Assembly: GCF_001050195.2 (NCBI RefSeq)
Contig: NZ_DF967965.1
Coordinates: forward strand, 94,401 to 158,400
DNA: 64,000 nt
Reading direction: 5' to 3'
Origin: Anaerolinea thermolimosa
Lineage (GTDB): Bacteria; Chloroflexota; Anaerolineae; Anaerolineales; Anaerolineaceae
The notes beneath the pieces are model-generated. The model was not told where the DNA came from, ran no database searches, and was given only the letters and a program-made list of their open reading frames with translations. The translations under genes were made by a program, and so were the position numbers. The first letter of the stretch is position 1. The number at the start of each line of letters is the position of its first letter. Positions 25,404-36,168 of this stretch are shown in pieces.

Positions 25404-26929
25404 AGGAAAGCTGGAAGGATTCGACTGGCTGGAGAGTTGTGATCAGCCTGGGGACGGGGGCCGTTCTGGGATGGCCGCTGGCCTGGCTCTATGAGGGGGT
25501 GGTGTGGCGTGGCTGGCTGGCAGGCGGGTTTCTGCTGGCGTTGAGCACCTTTGTTCTCCTCAGTGCCTGGCGATGGGCTGGTGGGGGGAGAACCCTGGCG
25601 TGGATGATGATTCTGGCCTTTGGCCTGCGCCTTGGGTTGGGAGTGGGGTTGAGCCTGGCACTTCCGGTATGGGGTTATCCTGAAGAACCTCAGCAGGCCG
25701 GGTACCTTTTCCCGGATGCTTACCACCGTGACCGTGAGGCGTTTGCGCTGGCGCAGTCGGGAGAACGCCTGCTCTTTAATCCGGAGCTTTCACTGGCATC
25801 CGATCAATACGGTGGGCTGGGGCTCACCAGTGCGGTGATTTACCGCTTTCTCAGCCCCGATGTGCACCGCCCATTCCTGATTCTCATCCTGGGGAGCTTC
25901 TTTTTTACCCTGGGTGTTCCCTTTCTGTGGCGGGCATTGCACCTGCGCCTGAGTTCCCGGGCGGCGCTGGTAGCAACCTGGATTTTTATCCTCTATCCTG
26001 ATGGCCTCTTTTTTTCGGCGTCGCAAATGCGCGAGCCGTTTTTACTCGGACTGGGGGCAGTGGCCCTGTGGGGGGTGCTGGCGCAGCGAGAGAATCGGTA
26101 TGGCGCTCTGCTGGCGTTGAGTTTTTCGCTGCCCGCCATGCTCTTTTTCGCCACCCGTTCGGCACTGTTTGTGGCGGGTGCACTGGCGTTGCTTTTCTGG
26201 CTGGAATATACTGCCGGGCAAAGTGGGAAAGCCTGGAAGTGGCTGGGTCTGGCCGGGCTGGGAGTGGGGGCGCTGGCTGCTGTGTGGCTAACCTGGGGAT
26301 GGTTCCGCGAGGCTTCAGTGTGGGATCAGGTTTTAACCCTGCGAGGATCAGGAAGGCTGTCGGCGCTGATGGATGAACTTGGGGATCGGTTCAGGATCCC
26401 TGTAATTCTGGTCTACGGGCTGGCACAGCCGGTGCTTCCGGCAGCCATTGCCGACCCGGCTTTACCCCTCTGGAAGGGCATTGTGCTGATGCGTTCTCTG
26501 GGGTGGTATGCGCTTGCCCCAATGGTGGTTTATGCCGCTTTTTCGGCCTGGAAGGAAAGCGCCGCCGGACGAAAGCGCCTGGTGCTCTGGGCGGTGGTGA
26601 TGGTGGTGGCCTGGATGGGCGTGGCGGCATTACGCGCCGGAGGCGATATGACCGATAATCCCCGTTACCGAACGCTTTTCCTGCCGCAGATGGCGCTGGT
26701 GGCGGGCTGGGCGCTGGATTGGGCCCTGGTGCAGCGCGACCGCTGGCTGGGCCGCTGGTTGCTGATAGAAGCGATTTTTCTTGGCTTTTTCACCCAGTGG
26801 TATTTCAGCCGGTATTTTCACCTGGGTGGCCGGTTACCCCTGACGATGATGATGGGTATCATTCTGATTCTCAGTGCGGGGGTGCTGGCGGGTGGGTGGA
26901 TCCTGGATCGCCTGCGCCGATCGGCATGA
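25400..26929 (+). CDS. Polytopic membrane glycosyltransferase-like protein (GT-C type)
   Basis: The 509-residue protein has about 11-12 transmembrane helices. A large loop after helix 3 contains PEEPQQAGYLFPDAYHRDREAFALA, rich in acidic residues as in GT-C enzymes that use polyprenyl-phosphate sugars, followed by FILYPDGLFFSASQMREPFLLG. I do not recognise a specific family. The GTG at 25400 (ribosome site GGAGG at 25391-25395, overlapping the previous stop as GTGA) is preferred to the ATG at 25385. Alternatives: O-unit polymerase (Wzy-like) or a lipid-sugar transferase. Confidence 0.7.
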   Translation: MKESWKDSTGWRVVISLGTGAVLGWPLAWLYEGVVWRGWLAGGFLLALSTFVLLSAWRWAGGGRTLAWMMILAFGLRLGLGVGLSLALPVWGYPEEPQQAGYLFPDAYHRDREAFALAQSGERLLFNPELSLASDQYGGLGLTSAVIYRFLSPDVHRPFLILILGSFFFTLGVPFLWRALHLRLSSRAALVATWIFILYPDGLFFSASQMREPFLLGLGAVALWGVLAQRENRYGALLALSFSLPAMLFFATRSALFVAGALALLFWLEYTAGQSGKAWKWLGLAGLGVGALAAVWLTWGWFREASVWDQVLTLRGSGRLSALMDELGDRFRIPVILVYGLAQPVLPAAIADPALPLWKGIVLMRSLGWYALAPMVVYAAFSAWKESAAGRKRLVLWAVVMVVAWMGVAALRAGGDMTDNPRYRTLFLPQMALVAGWALDWALVQRDRWLGRWLLIEAIFLGFFTQWYFSRYFHLGGRLPLTMMMGIILILSAGVLAGGWILDRLRRSA

Positions 26930-26956
26930 TGGGCGCAGAGGGCACAGGCTTTGCGA

Positions 26957-26962
26957 TATAAT
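26957..26962 (+). promoter_or_regulatory. -10 box upstream of the GT2 gene at 27006
   Basis: A consensus TATAAT lies 43 bases before the ATG in one of the few gaps (76 bp) of this cluster. No convincing -35 is visible at 17 bp. It would provide an internal start for the second part of the cluster. Confidence 0.4.
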
Positions 26963-27005
26963 AAACCCGCTGTAAGGGCTTTGACTATCTACAAACGGAC
27001 CAGGT

Positions 27006-27977
27006 ATGGACCTTTCGATCGTTGTCCCCGTCTATAACGAAGAAGAAAATATTCCCTTGCTTTATCAGGCGATCACCACGGCAGTGGCACCGCTGGGGCT
27101 GGAATGGGAGGTGCTTCTGGTGGATGATGGCAGCAAGGATGGCAGCCTGAAGGCTCTGGAGGCCCTGGCCGGGAAAGATGCAGAACATGTGCGCATCATT
27201 GCCCTGCGCCGGAATTTCGGACAGACGGCGGCCATTGCCGCGGGCATTGATCATGCATCGGGCGACGTGGTGGTGTTGATGGATGCCGATCTGCAGAATG
27301 ACCCGGCAGATATTCCCCGGATGCTGGAGAAGATTGCCGAAGGGTATGATGTGGTCAGTGGCTGGCGTAAAGACCGCAAGGACGATTTTGCCACCCGAAC
27401 GCTCCCTTCGCGCCTGGCCAACGGGCTGATTTCTGCCGTTACGGGGGTGCATCTCCATGATTATGGCTGTACCTTGAAAGCCTACCGCCGTGAAGTGCTG
27501 ACCGGTTTTAAGCTGTATGGTGAAATGCACCGGTTTATTCCGGTATATGCCAGCTCGGTGGGCGCACGAATCATTGAATTGCCTGTTCGTCATCATCCCC
27601 GGCGTTTTGGTAAGGCCAAGTACGGTCTGGAGCGCACGGCCAAGGTGATCCTTGACCTCTTTACAGTTAAGTTTCTCAGCAGTTATGCGAATAAACCGAT
27701 TTATCTTTTCGGCGGCACGGGCATCGGGTTGATGACCCTCTCCGGGATCGGCCTGCTCTACCTCTTTATCCGGCGGGTGTTTTTTGGGGTTTCAGTGCTG
27801 GGCTCGCCGCTCTTTCAAATGAGCACAATGATCTTCATCCTGGGCTTTCAGTCGATTCTGATGGGATTGATCGCTGAATTGCTGGTGCGTACCTACCACG
27901 AATCGCAGGGAAAACCCACCTATACCATTCGAAAGCTGGTCAATCTTTCCCCCAATGGTCACTCCCAAGACGATTAA
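27006..27977 (+). CDS. Polyprenyl-phosphate glycosyltransferase, GT2 family (DPM1/ArnC/GtrB-like)
   Basis: The 323-residue protein has an N-terminal GT-A domain (VVPVYNEEENIPLLY, VDDGSKDGS, LRRNFGQTAAIAAGIDHA, MDADLQNDPADIP, with DxD-type metal ligands) and ends in two transmembrane helices near residues 230-250 and 265-285, the layout of GtrB/ArnC enzymes. These transfer a sugar from a nucleotide to undecaprenyl phosphate at the inner leaflet, producing donors for GT-C transferases, many of which are encoded around it. The following gene overlaps its 3' end by 23 bp. Confidence 0.9.
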   Translation: MDLSIVVPVYNEEENIPLLYQAITTAVAPLGLEWEVLLVDDGSKDGSLKALEALAGKDAEHVRIIALRRNFGQTAAIAAGIDHASGDVVVLMDADLQNDPADIPRMLEKIAEGYDVVSGWRKDRKDDFATRTLPSRLANGLISAVTGVHLHDYGCTLKAYRREVLTGFKLYGEMHRFIPVYASSVGARIIELPVRHHPRRFGKAKYGLERTAKVILDLFTVKFLSSYANKPIYLFGGTGIGLMTLSGIGLLYLFIRRVFFGVSVLGSPLFQMSTMIFILGFQSILMGLIAELLVRTYHESQGKPTYTIRKLVNLSPNGHSQDD

Positions 27978-29949
27978 TCTGGAACAACCTGAACGAGGGG
28001 TTCCCCCGGCGCTTTGGGTGGAGCGGTTTTTTTGCCTGTTTCTGGTCATTCTGGCCGTTCCGGCCATTCGTCAGCTTTTTGAAATTGGAAGCATGTCGGG
28101 GCGAGCGGTTGGCTTTTATTCCTGGCAATGGGTGGGGTTGCTGGCGGTAGCGATCTTGCTTGCGCTGGCGCAGGTTCTGGTGGCGGTCTCCCTTTTTACC
28201 CCGCTATCCGGGCGGTTATGCTCGCTGGTGGCTCGCCTGAGCACATGGGCTGGACGATGGGCCTGGGTGGGGCTGGCTGGCTTTGGGCTGACGTGGGTGG
28301 TGTACGTGGGGGTGGTGCTGTGGCGCTTCGATCAGCATTTCGCCGCACCCTACCCGCGTCTGTGGCTCTTCGGGTTGACGACAGGCGTTGGGGCTTTCTT
28401 CCTGACGGCACGCTGGAGAAAGTTGCCGGTCTTCTGGGCGGTGCTGGTCTCGGCCCTGGTCTATGGGTTTGGCCTCAAGGCACTCAGCTTCCTGCCGGAT
28501 GTATCCACATATCCTTTCAGCCTGTCGTGGTCAGAGGCAAGCCGGTATTATTATGCTTCTTTGCCGTATGCCAGGCGGCTCTACGGGTTCTCGATTCCCC
28601 TTTCGGCGTTACATCCCAGCCGTTATCTGCTCCTGGGGCTGCCTTTTCTGCTGGGGGGGACGCCGCTCTGGTTGCACCGGTTGTGGCAGGTGTTCCTCTG
28701 GCTGGGAATGAGCCTGGCGGCCGGTTGGGCGCTGATGCGCACCCTGCGCCCACCAAACCGCTGGGTATCTCTGATCGGGGTGATCTGGGCGGCACTGTTT
28801 TTGTTGCAGGGGCCGGTTTACTACCACTTGCTGGTGTGTGTGGTGCTGGTCCTGGTGGGGTTCGATCGTCAACGTTACGGGAAGACGTTGTTCTTCGTTG
28901 TGCTCGCCTCGCTCTGGGCGGGGATCAGTCGGGTCAACTGGTTCCCTGTTCCGGCTATGCTGGCCGCGGTGCTTTATTTTCTTGAAACGCCAGTGCAGAC
29001 GAGCCGTAGCTGGTGGCAGTATCTCCTCAGGCCTCTGGGCTGGGGTGTGGCAGGCCTGGCCGCAGCGCTGGCGGCGCAGGCGGCCTACGTTCTGGTCTCG
29101 GGGCATGAGGATACCAGTGGATTTGCCTCTACGTTCACCTCGGCCCTGCTCTGGTATCGTCTCTTGCCCAATCCCACCTATCCTATGGGTGTTCTTCCGG
29201 CTATTTTGCTCATTACGGCACCTGCGCTGACCTTTCTGGGAGTTTCCGTTGGGCAAAACCGGAAGGCATGGCACCCGTTGCGATTGCTGGGGCTGGGAGC
29301 AATCCTGGCCGCGCTGTTTGCTGGCGGGCTGGTTGTGAGCACAAAAATTGGCGGGGGGAGCAACATTCACAACCTGGATGCCTATCTGGTGCTGGTGATG
29401 GTTATGGTGGGGGGGCTGTGGTTCGGGCGGGGCGTCTCAGAGGAAGGCGGGGCAGCCTTTGCCTGGCGTCACTGGGTGCTGGCAGTTTTCCTGCTGGTGA
29501 TCCCGGTTGCGTGGAATTTCAACGTTGGCCATCCCTTTGCTCAGCGTGATGCCCGCCAGGCTGAGGCAGATTTGAAATGGCTGCGTGAGTTTGTGACCTT
29601 TCACGGGCAGGATGGCGAGGTTTTGTTTATCACCCAGCGGCAATTGCTTCTGTTCGGTAAAATCCCCGGGATAAAGCTGGTGCCAGATTATGAGTTGCTT
29701 ACCCTCTCAGAAATGGCCATCTCGAACCATCAGGGGTATCTTGAACGGTTTCGGGAAGACCTGCGCAATCATCGTTTTCGGGTGATTGTAACCAGTATGG
29801 AGAACGAGGTGGTGAAAGACCCCGAACAATCTTCGTTTGCAGAAGAAAACAATGCCTGGGTTGAAAATATCACGGTTTATATTCGCAAATACTATCAGAC
29901 GGCCTTCACTCTACCCGTGCCCAATGTGGAAATCTTTCTCCCGAAGTAG
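27955..29949 (+). CDS. Large polytopic membrane protein of unknown family
   Basis: The 664-residue protein has about 12-13 hydrophobic helices and a C-terminal soluble part (about 545-664). An extracytoplasmic loop near residues 180-205 carries WSEASRYYYASLPYARRLYG, with the acidic residue expected in GT-C enzymes, suggesting use of a polyprenyl-phosphate sugar made by the upstream GT2. I recognise no named family. The ATG lies inside the GT2 gene; no strong Shine-Dalgarno is visible. An O-antigen polymerase role is an alternative. Confidence 0.65.
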   Translation: MVTPKTINLEQPERGVPPALWVERFFCLFLVILAVPAIRQLFEIGSMSGRAVGFYSWQWVGLLAVAILLALAQVLVAVSLFTPLSGRLCSLVARLSTWAGRWAWVGLAGFGLTWVVYVGVVLWRFDQHFAAPYPRLWLFGLTTGVGAFFLTARWRKLPVFWAVLVSALVYGFGLKALSFLPDVSTYPFSLSWSEASRYYYASLPYARRLYGFSIPLSALHPSRYLLLGLPFLLGGTPLWLHRLWQVFLWLGMSLAAGWALMRTLRPPNRWVSLIGVIWAALFLLQGPVYYHLLVCVVLVLVGFDRQRYGKTLFFVVLASLWAGISRVNWFPVPAMLAAVLYFLETPVQTSRSWWQYLLRPLGWGVAGLAAALAAQAAYVLVSGHEDTSGFASTFTSALLWYRLLPNPTYPMGVLPAILLITAPALTFLGVSVGQNRKAWHPLRLLGLGAILAALFAGGLVVSTKIGGGSNIHNLDAYLVLVMVMVGGLWFGRGVSEEGGAAFAWRHWVLAVFLLVIPVAWNFNVGHPFAQRDARQAEADLKWLREFVTFHGQDGEVLFITQRQLLLFGKIPGIKLVPDYELLTLSEMAISNHQGYLERFREDLRNHRFRVIVTSMENEVVKDPEQSSFAEENNAWVENITVYIRKYYQTAFTLPVPNVEIFLPK

Positions 29950-29970
29950 CCATAACGAGGGGTGCTATTC

Positions 29971-30927
29971 ATGAATGGAGATGATGCTTTGCAATCCACG
30001 CGCGGCAGACGGATTTCGTTCTGGCGGGTGGGTGGAACCCTGCTTTCCCTGGGCCTGCTGGGATACCTGATTTCTCGCCAGGGTTGGGGTGAATTTGCCG
30101 GAGTGGTACGCGGCATTCCGGCGGCATCTCTGGCGCTTGCGCTGGGAATCGTCCTGTGCTCACGCGTGTTCGTCACCCTGCGCTGGTATGTGCTGTTACG
30201 TTCAGCAAAGGCGCGGATTTCGCTCTGGCAGACCTTTCAGCTGGTGTTTACCGGCCTGTTTTCCTCGAATTTTCTTCCCTCCACTGTGGGGGGCGATGTA
30301 GTTCGTCTGGCGGGGGGCGTTTTCCTGCGTATGGATGCCGGGGTGGTGGCCGCGTCACTGGTGGTGGATCGACTGGTGGGCATGGCGGGCATGGCGTTGC
30401 TTCTGCCGGTGGGGCTGGCGGTGGTGCTCGCTTCCCCAGGGGGGGTGAACCCTTCCGGGCAGGTATGGAACCTGAGCTGGGCGGGGATGATCCCGTGGGT
30501 GCAGGGATTGCGGGAACGCGGGCTGAGGTTTTTACGCAGCATGCTGCAGAGCCTGGTGACCTGGTTGAGGCATCCGGCGGGGCTGGTGGGGGCGTTTGCC
30601 TGTACTTTTGGGCACATGCTGGCCACCTACCTCACCGTAGGGGTGCTGTTGCAGGGAATGGGGTATGGTATACCGCTCTGGCAAATTGGCGGGTTGTGGA
30701 GCTTCAGCTATTTCTTTTCTCTGGCGCCCCTGACCATTAACGGGCTGGGGCTGCAGGAAGTTTCGATCGCGTATCTATATTCGCACTTTGGGGGAGTGCC
30801 CATGCAAACCAGTCTGGCGCTGGCAGTGCTGTTACGTTTGCTGTTCATGCTCGCCAGCCTGCCGGGGGCGATCTTCCTGCCGATGCTGGGGGGTGAGCCC
30901 CGGAACGGCGGCGAACCTGCCCCTTGA
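29971..30927 (+). CDS. Lysylphosphatidylglycerol synthase TM-region/UPF0104 family membrane protein
   Basis: The 318-residue protein is an integral membrane domain with about eight helices. The family motif region SSNFLPSTVGGDVVRL follows the second amphipathic stretch, then VAASLVVDRLVGMAGMALLLP, and a C-terminal NGLGLQEVSIAYLYSHFGG segment. Members of this fold are flippase-like domains of MprF or are found in glycan clusters as likely lipid or lipid-sugar transporters. The AACGAGGGG ribosome site favours the ATG at 29971 over the GTG at 29962. The stop codon overlaps a near-consensus -35 of the following promoter. Confidence 0.85.
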   Translation: MNGDDALQSTRGRRISFWRVGGTLLSLGLLGYLISRQGWGEFAGVVRGIPAASLALALGIVLCSRVFVTLRWYVLLRSAKARISLWQTFQLVFTGLFSSNFLPSTVGGDVVRLAGGVFLRMDAGVVAASLVVDRLVGMAGMALLLPVGLAVVLASPGGVNPSGQVWNLSWAGMIPWVQGLRERGLRFLRSMLQSLVTWLRHPAGLVGAFACTFGHMLATYLTVGVLLQGMGYGIPLWQIGGLWSFSYFFSLAPLTINGLGLQEVSIAYLYSHFGGVPMQTSLALAVLLRLLFMLASLPGAIFLPMLGGEPRNGGEPAP

Positions 30928-30952
30928 CCGGCCTGCCTGCCGGGTTTATAAT
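30924..30952 (+). promoter_or_regulatory. Near-consensus sigma-70 promoter of the regulator-exporter operon
   Basis: TTGACC (30924-30929) and TATAAT (30947-30952) are separated by exactly 17 bp. The predicted start is near 30959, about 20 bases before the ATG at 30979. This is the strongest promoter in the last 44 kb and marks the head of the second transcription unit of the glycan cluster. Confidence 0.75.
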
Positions 30953-30978
30953 TCAACAACTGAATATTGAAAGGTACC

Positions 30979-32434
<1,456 letters not shown>

Positions 32435-32438
32435 GGTG

Positions 32439-33296
32439 ATGGTGACAACGCGAAGCGAACACGCCCCCCTGATTTATCTGCGCCCTGCCCGAGGTTGGAT
32501 TCCCCTGAACCTTTCGGCCCTCTGGGCTTACCGTGAGCTGATTTACTTTCTCACCTGGCGAGATATTAAGGTGAGGTACAAACAGGCCGTGCTGGGCATT
32601 GGCTGGGCGGTGCTTCAACCGGTATTCCACATGGTGATCTTCACGATTATCTTTGGCCGCCTGGCAGGGTTGAAACCCGATGCGGGTATTCCGGCGAATC
32701 TCTACCCGGTATTTAGCTTTGCGGCGTTGCTCCCCATGCAGTTATTCCAGGGTGCTTTGCAACGCGCCAGCATTAGCCTGGTGCAGAATGCCAATTTGCT
32801 TACCAAAGTCTATTTCCCGCGATTAATCATTCCGTTATCGGCGGCGGCGGCGGGGCTGGTGGATTTTTTCTTTGCCTTCCTGGTGCTGGTAGGGCTCATG
32901 CTGTATTACCGGGTACCCTTTTCCTGGAACCTGCTCTGGTTACTGCCGTTAGTGTTACTGGCATTGCTGGCGGCGCTGGCGGTGGGGCTGTGGCTTTCGG
33001 CGCTCAACGTGCAATATCGCGACGTACAGCAAATGGTGCCTTTCCTGGTTCAGGCCTGGATGTACGTTTCGCCGGTGGCCTATTCCATTGACGTGATCCC
33101 CGCACAGGGCCCCTGGCGGATGATTTATGCGCTCAACCCGATGGCAGGGGTTATTCAGGGCTTTCGCTGGGCGCTTTTCGGGGCCAACCCGCCGGATCGC
33201 ATTCTGTGGGTTTCGGTGGGAGTGGTCGCCGTATTGTTGGTCAGTGGACTGTATTATTTCCGGCACATGGAGCGCACTTTTGCGGATATGGTATGA
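32439..33296 (+). CDS. wzm: ABC-2 type polysaccharide export permease (Wzm/TagG-like)
   Basis: The 285-residue protein has the ABC-2 permease pattern: cytoplasmic start with LIYFLTWRDIKVRYKQAVLGIGWAVLQP, six predicted transmembrane helices, the loop QNANLLTKVYFPRLIIPLS (interaction with the ATPase) and LNVQYRDVQQMVPFLVQAWMYVSPV near the C-terminus. It forms the membrane channel of a Wzm-Wzt exporter of undecaprenyl-linked polysaccharide. Start ATG 32439 or GTG 32436. The partner ATPase gene overlaps by 4 bp (ATGA). Confidence 0.93.
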   Translation: MVTTRSEHAPLIYLRPARGWIPLNLSALWAYRELIYFLTWRDIKVRYKQAVLGIGWAVLQPVFHMVIFTIIFGRLAGLKPDAGIPANLYPVFSFAALLPMQLFQGALQRASISLVQNANLLTKVYFPRLIIPLSAAAAGLVDFFFAFLVLVGLMLYYRVPFSWNLLWLLPLVLLALLAALAVGLWLSALNVQYRDVQQMVPFLVQAWMYVSPVAYSIDVIPAQGPWRMIYALNPMAGVIQGFRWALFGANPPDRILWVSVGVVAVLLVSGLYYFRHMERTFADMV

Positions 33297-34546
33297 GTAG
33301 CCTGGCGATTCGGGTCGAGAAACTGGGAAAGCAATATCGCATTGGGACGCTGGCCAGCCAGCGCTATCAGACTCTGCGCGATACCCTTACCTCAGTGTTT
33401 GACCGCACCCGCCGCGGGGCGAACGGCACGATCTGGGCGCTTAAGGACATTTCTTTTGAGGTGGAGCAGGGGCAGGTGCTCGGTATCGTTGGGCGCAACG
33501 GTGCTGGCAAGAGCACGCTGCTCAAAATCCTTTCGCGGGTTACTGACCCGACGGAAGGTTATGGTGAAATTCGTGGGCGGGTGGGTTCTTTACTTGAAGT
33601 GGGTACCGGTTTCCACCCTGAACTGACCGGACGGGAAAATATTTATCTCAATGGGGCGATTCTGGGAATGCGCCGCAGTGAGATTCAACGAAAATTCGAT
33701 GAAATTGTGGCTTTTTCTGAGGTTGGCCCCTTCATCGATACCCCTGTGAAGCGGTACTCAAGCGGGATGTATCTGCGCCTGGCTTTTGCAGTGGCGGCAC
33801 ATCTTGAACCGGAAATTTTAGTGGTAGATGAAGTTCTGGCGGTGGGTGATGCAGAATTTCAGCGTAAGTGCCTGGGAAAAATGAGCGATGTTGCTCAGCA
33901 GGGCCGAACGGTGCTATTCGTCAGCCACAATATGAGCGCCATTCTCCGCCTGACCCAGGAGACGCTGGTGATTGAAAAAGGACGCCTGAAGATGCGCGCG
34001 CCGACACCTCAGGCGGTGGATTATTACCTCTCCCAGGGATTCTCTCAGGAAGGGCAGCGCATCTGGGAGGAGGATGAAGTGCCGCCGGAAGCCGCGCCCT
34101 TCAAGCCGATCGCCGTGCGCCTGAAAGATGCTCAGGGGCGGGTGAGTAATGCGGTGCGTTCCACGGAGCCGTTTACGATTGAGGTCGAGTACGCCTTGAG
34201 TTCGCCCGTGACCGGCCTGCGAGTTGGGTTGTATTTAATGAGTACCCGCGGCGAATTCATCTTCACGTCCTTTGATACCGATGACCCGTCCCGTTACGAG
34301 CGTTACCCGGTACGCCCGGCGGGCCGGTATGTCAGCCGGTGTACGATCCCGGCTGACTGGCTCAACGAGGGTCGTTACGCGGTGGGGATCAACGCCAGTT
34401 CTTTTCGGGTGCGGCGGTATTTCCACGATGAGCAGACCCTGAATTTTACGGTGGACGCGACCGGTGCGCCGGGGATGCAATGGGCCGAACCGCGCCTGGG
34501 GCCGCTGCGTCCACGCCTGGACTGGCAAATTGAGGTGATGGATTGA
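33293..34546 (+). CDS. wzt: ABC transporter ATPase with carbohydrate-binding C-terminus (Wzt-like)
   Basis: Residues 1-250 form the nucleotide-binding domain: Walker A GRNGAGKST (67-75), signature YSSGMYLRLAFAV (155 onward), Walker B ILVVDEVLAVGD with the catalytic Glu, and a VSHNM switch. Residues about 265-417 form a beta-sandwich (VRLKDAQGRVSNAVRSTEPF, LRVGLYLMSTRGEF, NEGRYAVGINASSF), as in Wzt_C, which in O-antigen exporters recognises the finished, often modified, polymer end. The export substrate is therefore probably a capped glycan, and methyltransferase and unknown-transferase genes follow immediately. ATG overlaps the permease stop. Confidence 0.93.
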   Translation: MSSLAIRVEKLGKQYRIGTLASQRYQTLRDTLTSVFDRTRRGANGTIWALKDISFEVEQGQVLGIVGRNGAGKSTLLKILSRVTDPTEGYGEIRGRVGSLLEVGTGFHPELTGRENIYLNGAILGMRRSEIQRKFDEIVAFSEVGPFIDTPVKRYSSGMYLRLAFAVAAHLEPEILVVDEVLAVGDAEFQRKCLGKMSDVAQQGRTVLFVSHNMSAILRLTQETLVIEKGRLKMRAPTPQAVDYYLSQGFSQEGQRIWEEDEVPPEAAPFKPIAVRLKDAQGRVSNAVRSTEPFTIEVEYALSSPVTGLRVGLYLMSTRGEFIFTSFDTDDPSRYERYPVRPAGRYVSRCTIPADWLNEGRYAVGINASSFRVRRYFHDEQTLNFTVDATGAPGMQWAEPRLGPLRPRLDWQIEVMD

Positions 34547-36168
34547 TGAAAGTGGCTGGAAAACAGGTTGTCAAGAGTCTTCTGGGTCAGATCCCGTTCA
34601 CGGCCGAGCTTTACTGGCTGCTGCGGCAAAATGGTCGGCCGATCCAGACCCGATTTTCCCTGAAACATCTCCAGGCTGAACTGCCGGAAATTGTGTCGCA
34701 GGCGGTGGCACTGCGACAGAATGCGGCTCCAGGAAAGAAAGTGTTCCTGTTTGCCACGCTGCATTACTGGATTGAACATGCGGCGCTGGTAGGTATGGCG
34801 CTGGCGGCCCAGGGACACGAGGTAACGCTGGGATATTTACCGTATGCTGAATGGCGTGAGCCCATTAACCGCTTTGATTTGCGGCGGCAAAATGTGTACG
34901 CTCGCAAGGTGCTTGAACAGGCCCGTCCCTTGCTTACCCCGGTTTCTTTCCTGGGGATGCGCGGTGTGCCCATGCGCCTTCCGGAGTCATTGATGGACAT
35001 GGTGCGGCTGGTAACCACGTATGATACGCAGTACACCCTTCAGGTGGAGGAGATAGACCCCGACAGTGAGGTTTACCGGCTGAGGCTTGAGCGGAATACC
35101 GAAGCCGCCCGTGCCGCGTATGCGTGGTTCAGAGCTAATCGGCCGGATGTGGTCATCGTGCCGAACGGGACGATCCAGGAACTGGGGATTGTTTATCGTG
35201 TGGCGCGTGAAATGCGCATTCCTGTGGTAACCTACGAATTCGGTGACCAGCGGCAGCGCATCTGGCTGGCACAAAATGCCGAGGTGATGCGTCAGGAAAC
35301 CGACTCGATGTGGGCGGCACGTAACGGCAAGGCGCTTTCAGAAGAACAGCTGGAGCGGATGCGCAACCTGTTCGTTGCCCGCCAGCGAGGCGCCCTGTGG
35401 GAGAACTTCGCCCGGGCGTGGCAGGGCACCCCTGCCAGGGGCGGAAGCCAGATTCGCCAGGAGCTTGGCCTGGATGATCGTCCTCTGGTTCTGCTGGCTA
35501 CCAATGTATTGGGAGACAGCCTGACGCTTGGACGGCAGGTTTTCTCTCAAAGTATGGCCGAATGGATTGCCCGCACAGTGCAGTATTTTGCCGGGCTGGA
35601 ACCGGCCAGGGCTCAGCTGGTGGTACGGGTTCACCCCGGTGAGGTGCTCACCCACGGGCTTTCCATGATGGATGTGGTACGCGAGGTTTTACCTCGCCTG
35701 CCGGAAAACATTCGCCTGATCGGTCCGAAAGATAAAGTGAACACCTACGATCTGGTAGAAGTGGCAGACCTGGGCCTGGTGTACACCACCACGGTGGGTA
35801 TGGAAATGGCCATGTATGGTGTGCCAGTTATTGTGGCCGGGCAAACCCATTACCGCGGGCGGGGCTTCACCTACGATCCGGATTCATGGGTGAGTTACTT
35901 TAAGCTTCTCGGTCAGATGCTCGCCAACCCTGTGGCCTTCCGGCTTACCCGCCCTCAGGTAGAAAGCGCCTGGGAATATGCCTACCGCTTTTTCTTTGAA
36001 TATCCGCGCCCCTTCCCATGGCACCTGGTGCGTCTCTGGGAAGATTACCATGCCCGTCCATTGAAGGCAGTTTTGAGTGACGAAGGTCGTCAGCAATACG
36101 GAGACACTTTCCGTTACTTGCTCGGTGAGCCGATAGATTGGAAATCCATTCTGCAGGCAGGCGCATGA
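34546..36168 (+). CDS. Capsule polysaccharide biosynthesis-like (KpsS/KpsC-like) putative glycosyltransferase
   Basis: The 540-residue soluble protein looks like a GT-B fold: an N-terminal domain (KKVFLFATLHYWIEHAALVG, NRPDVVIVPNGTIQELGIVY, EFGDQRQRIW) and a C-terminal one with VVRVHPGEVLTHG and VEVADLGLVYTTTVGMEMAMYGVPVIV, followed by GFTYDPDSW. This last region resembles KpsS/KpsC-type capsule transferases and UDP-GlcNAc-2-epimerase-like proteins. It lies directly after Wzt (TGATG junction) and before a methyltransferase, so it may extend or cap the exported polymer. Donor and acceptor are unknown. The genes at 47711 and 55372 share the same C-terminal pattern. Confidence 0.6.
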   Translation: MKVAGKQVVKSLLGQIPFTAELYWLLRQNGRPIQTRFSLKHLQAELPEIVSQAVALRQNAAPGKKVFLFATLHYWIEHAALVGMALAAQGHEVTLGYLPYAEWREPINRFDLRRQNVYARKVLEQARPLLTPVSFLGMRGVPMRLPESLMDMVRLVTTYDTQYTLQVEEIDPDSEVYRLRLERNTEAARAAYAWFRANRPDVVIVPNGTIQELGIVYRVAREMRIPVVTYEFGDQRQRIWLAQNAEVMRQETDSMWAARNGKALSEEQLERMRNLFVARQRGALWENFARAWQGTPARGGSQIRQELGLDDRPLVLLATNVLGDSLTLGRQVFSQSMAEWIARTVQYFAGLEPARAQLVVRVHPGEVLTHGLSMMDVVREVLPRLPENIRLIGPKDKVNTYDLVEVADLGLVYTTTVGMEMAMYGVPVIVAGQTHYRGRGFTYDPDSWVSYFKLLGQMLANPVAFRLTRPQVESAWEYAYRFFFEYPRPFPWHLVRLWEDYHARPLKAVLSDEGRQQYGDTFRYLLGEPIDWKSILQAGA

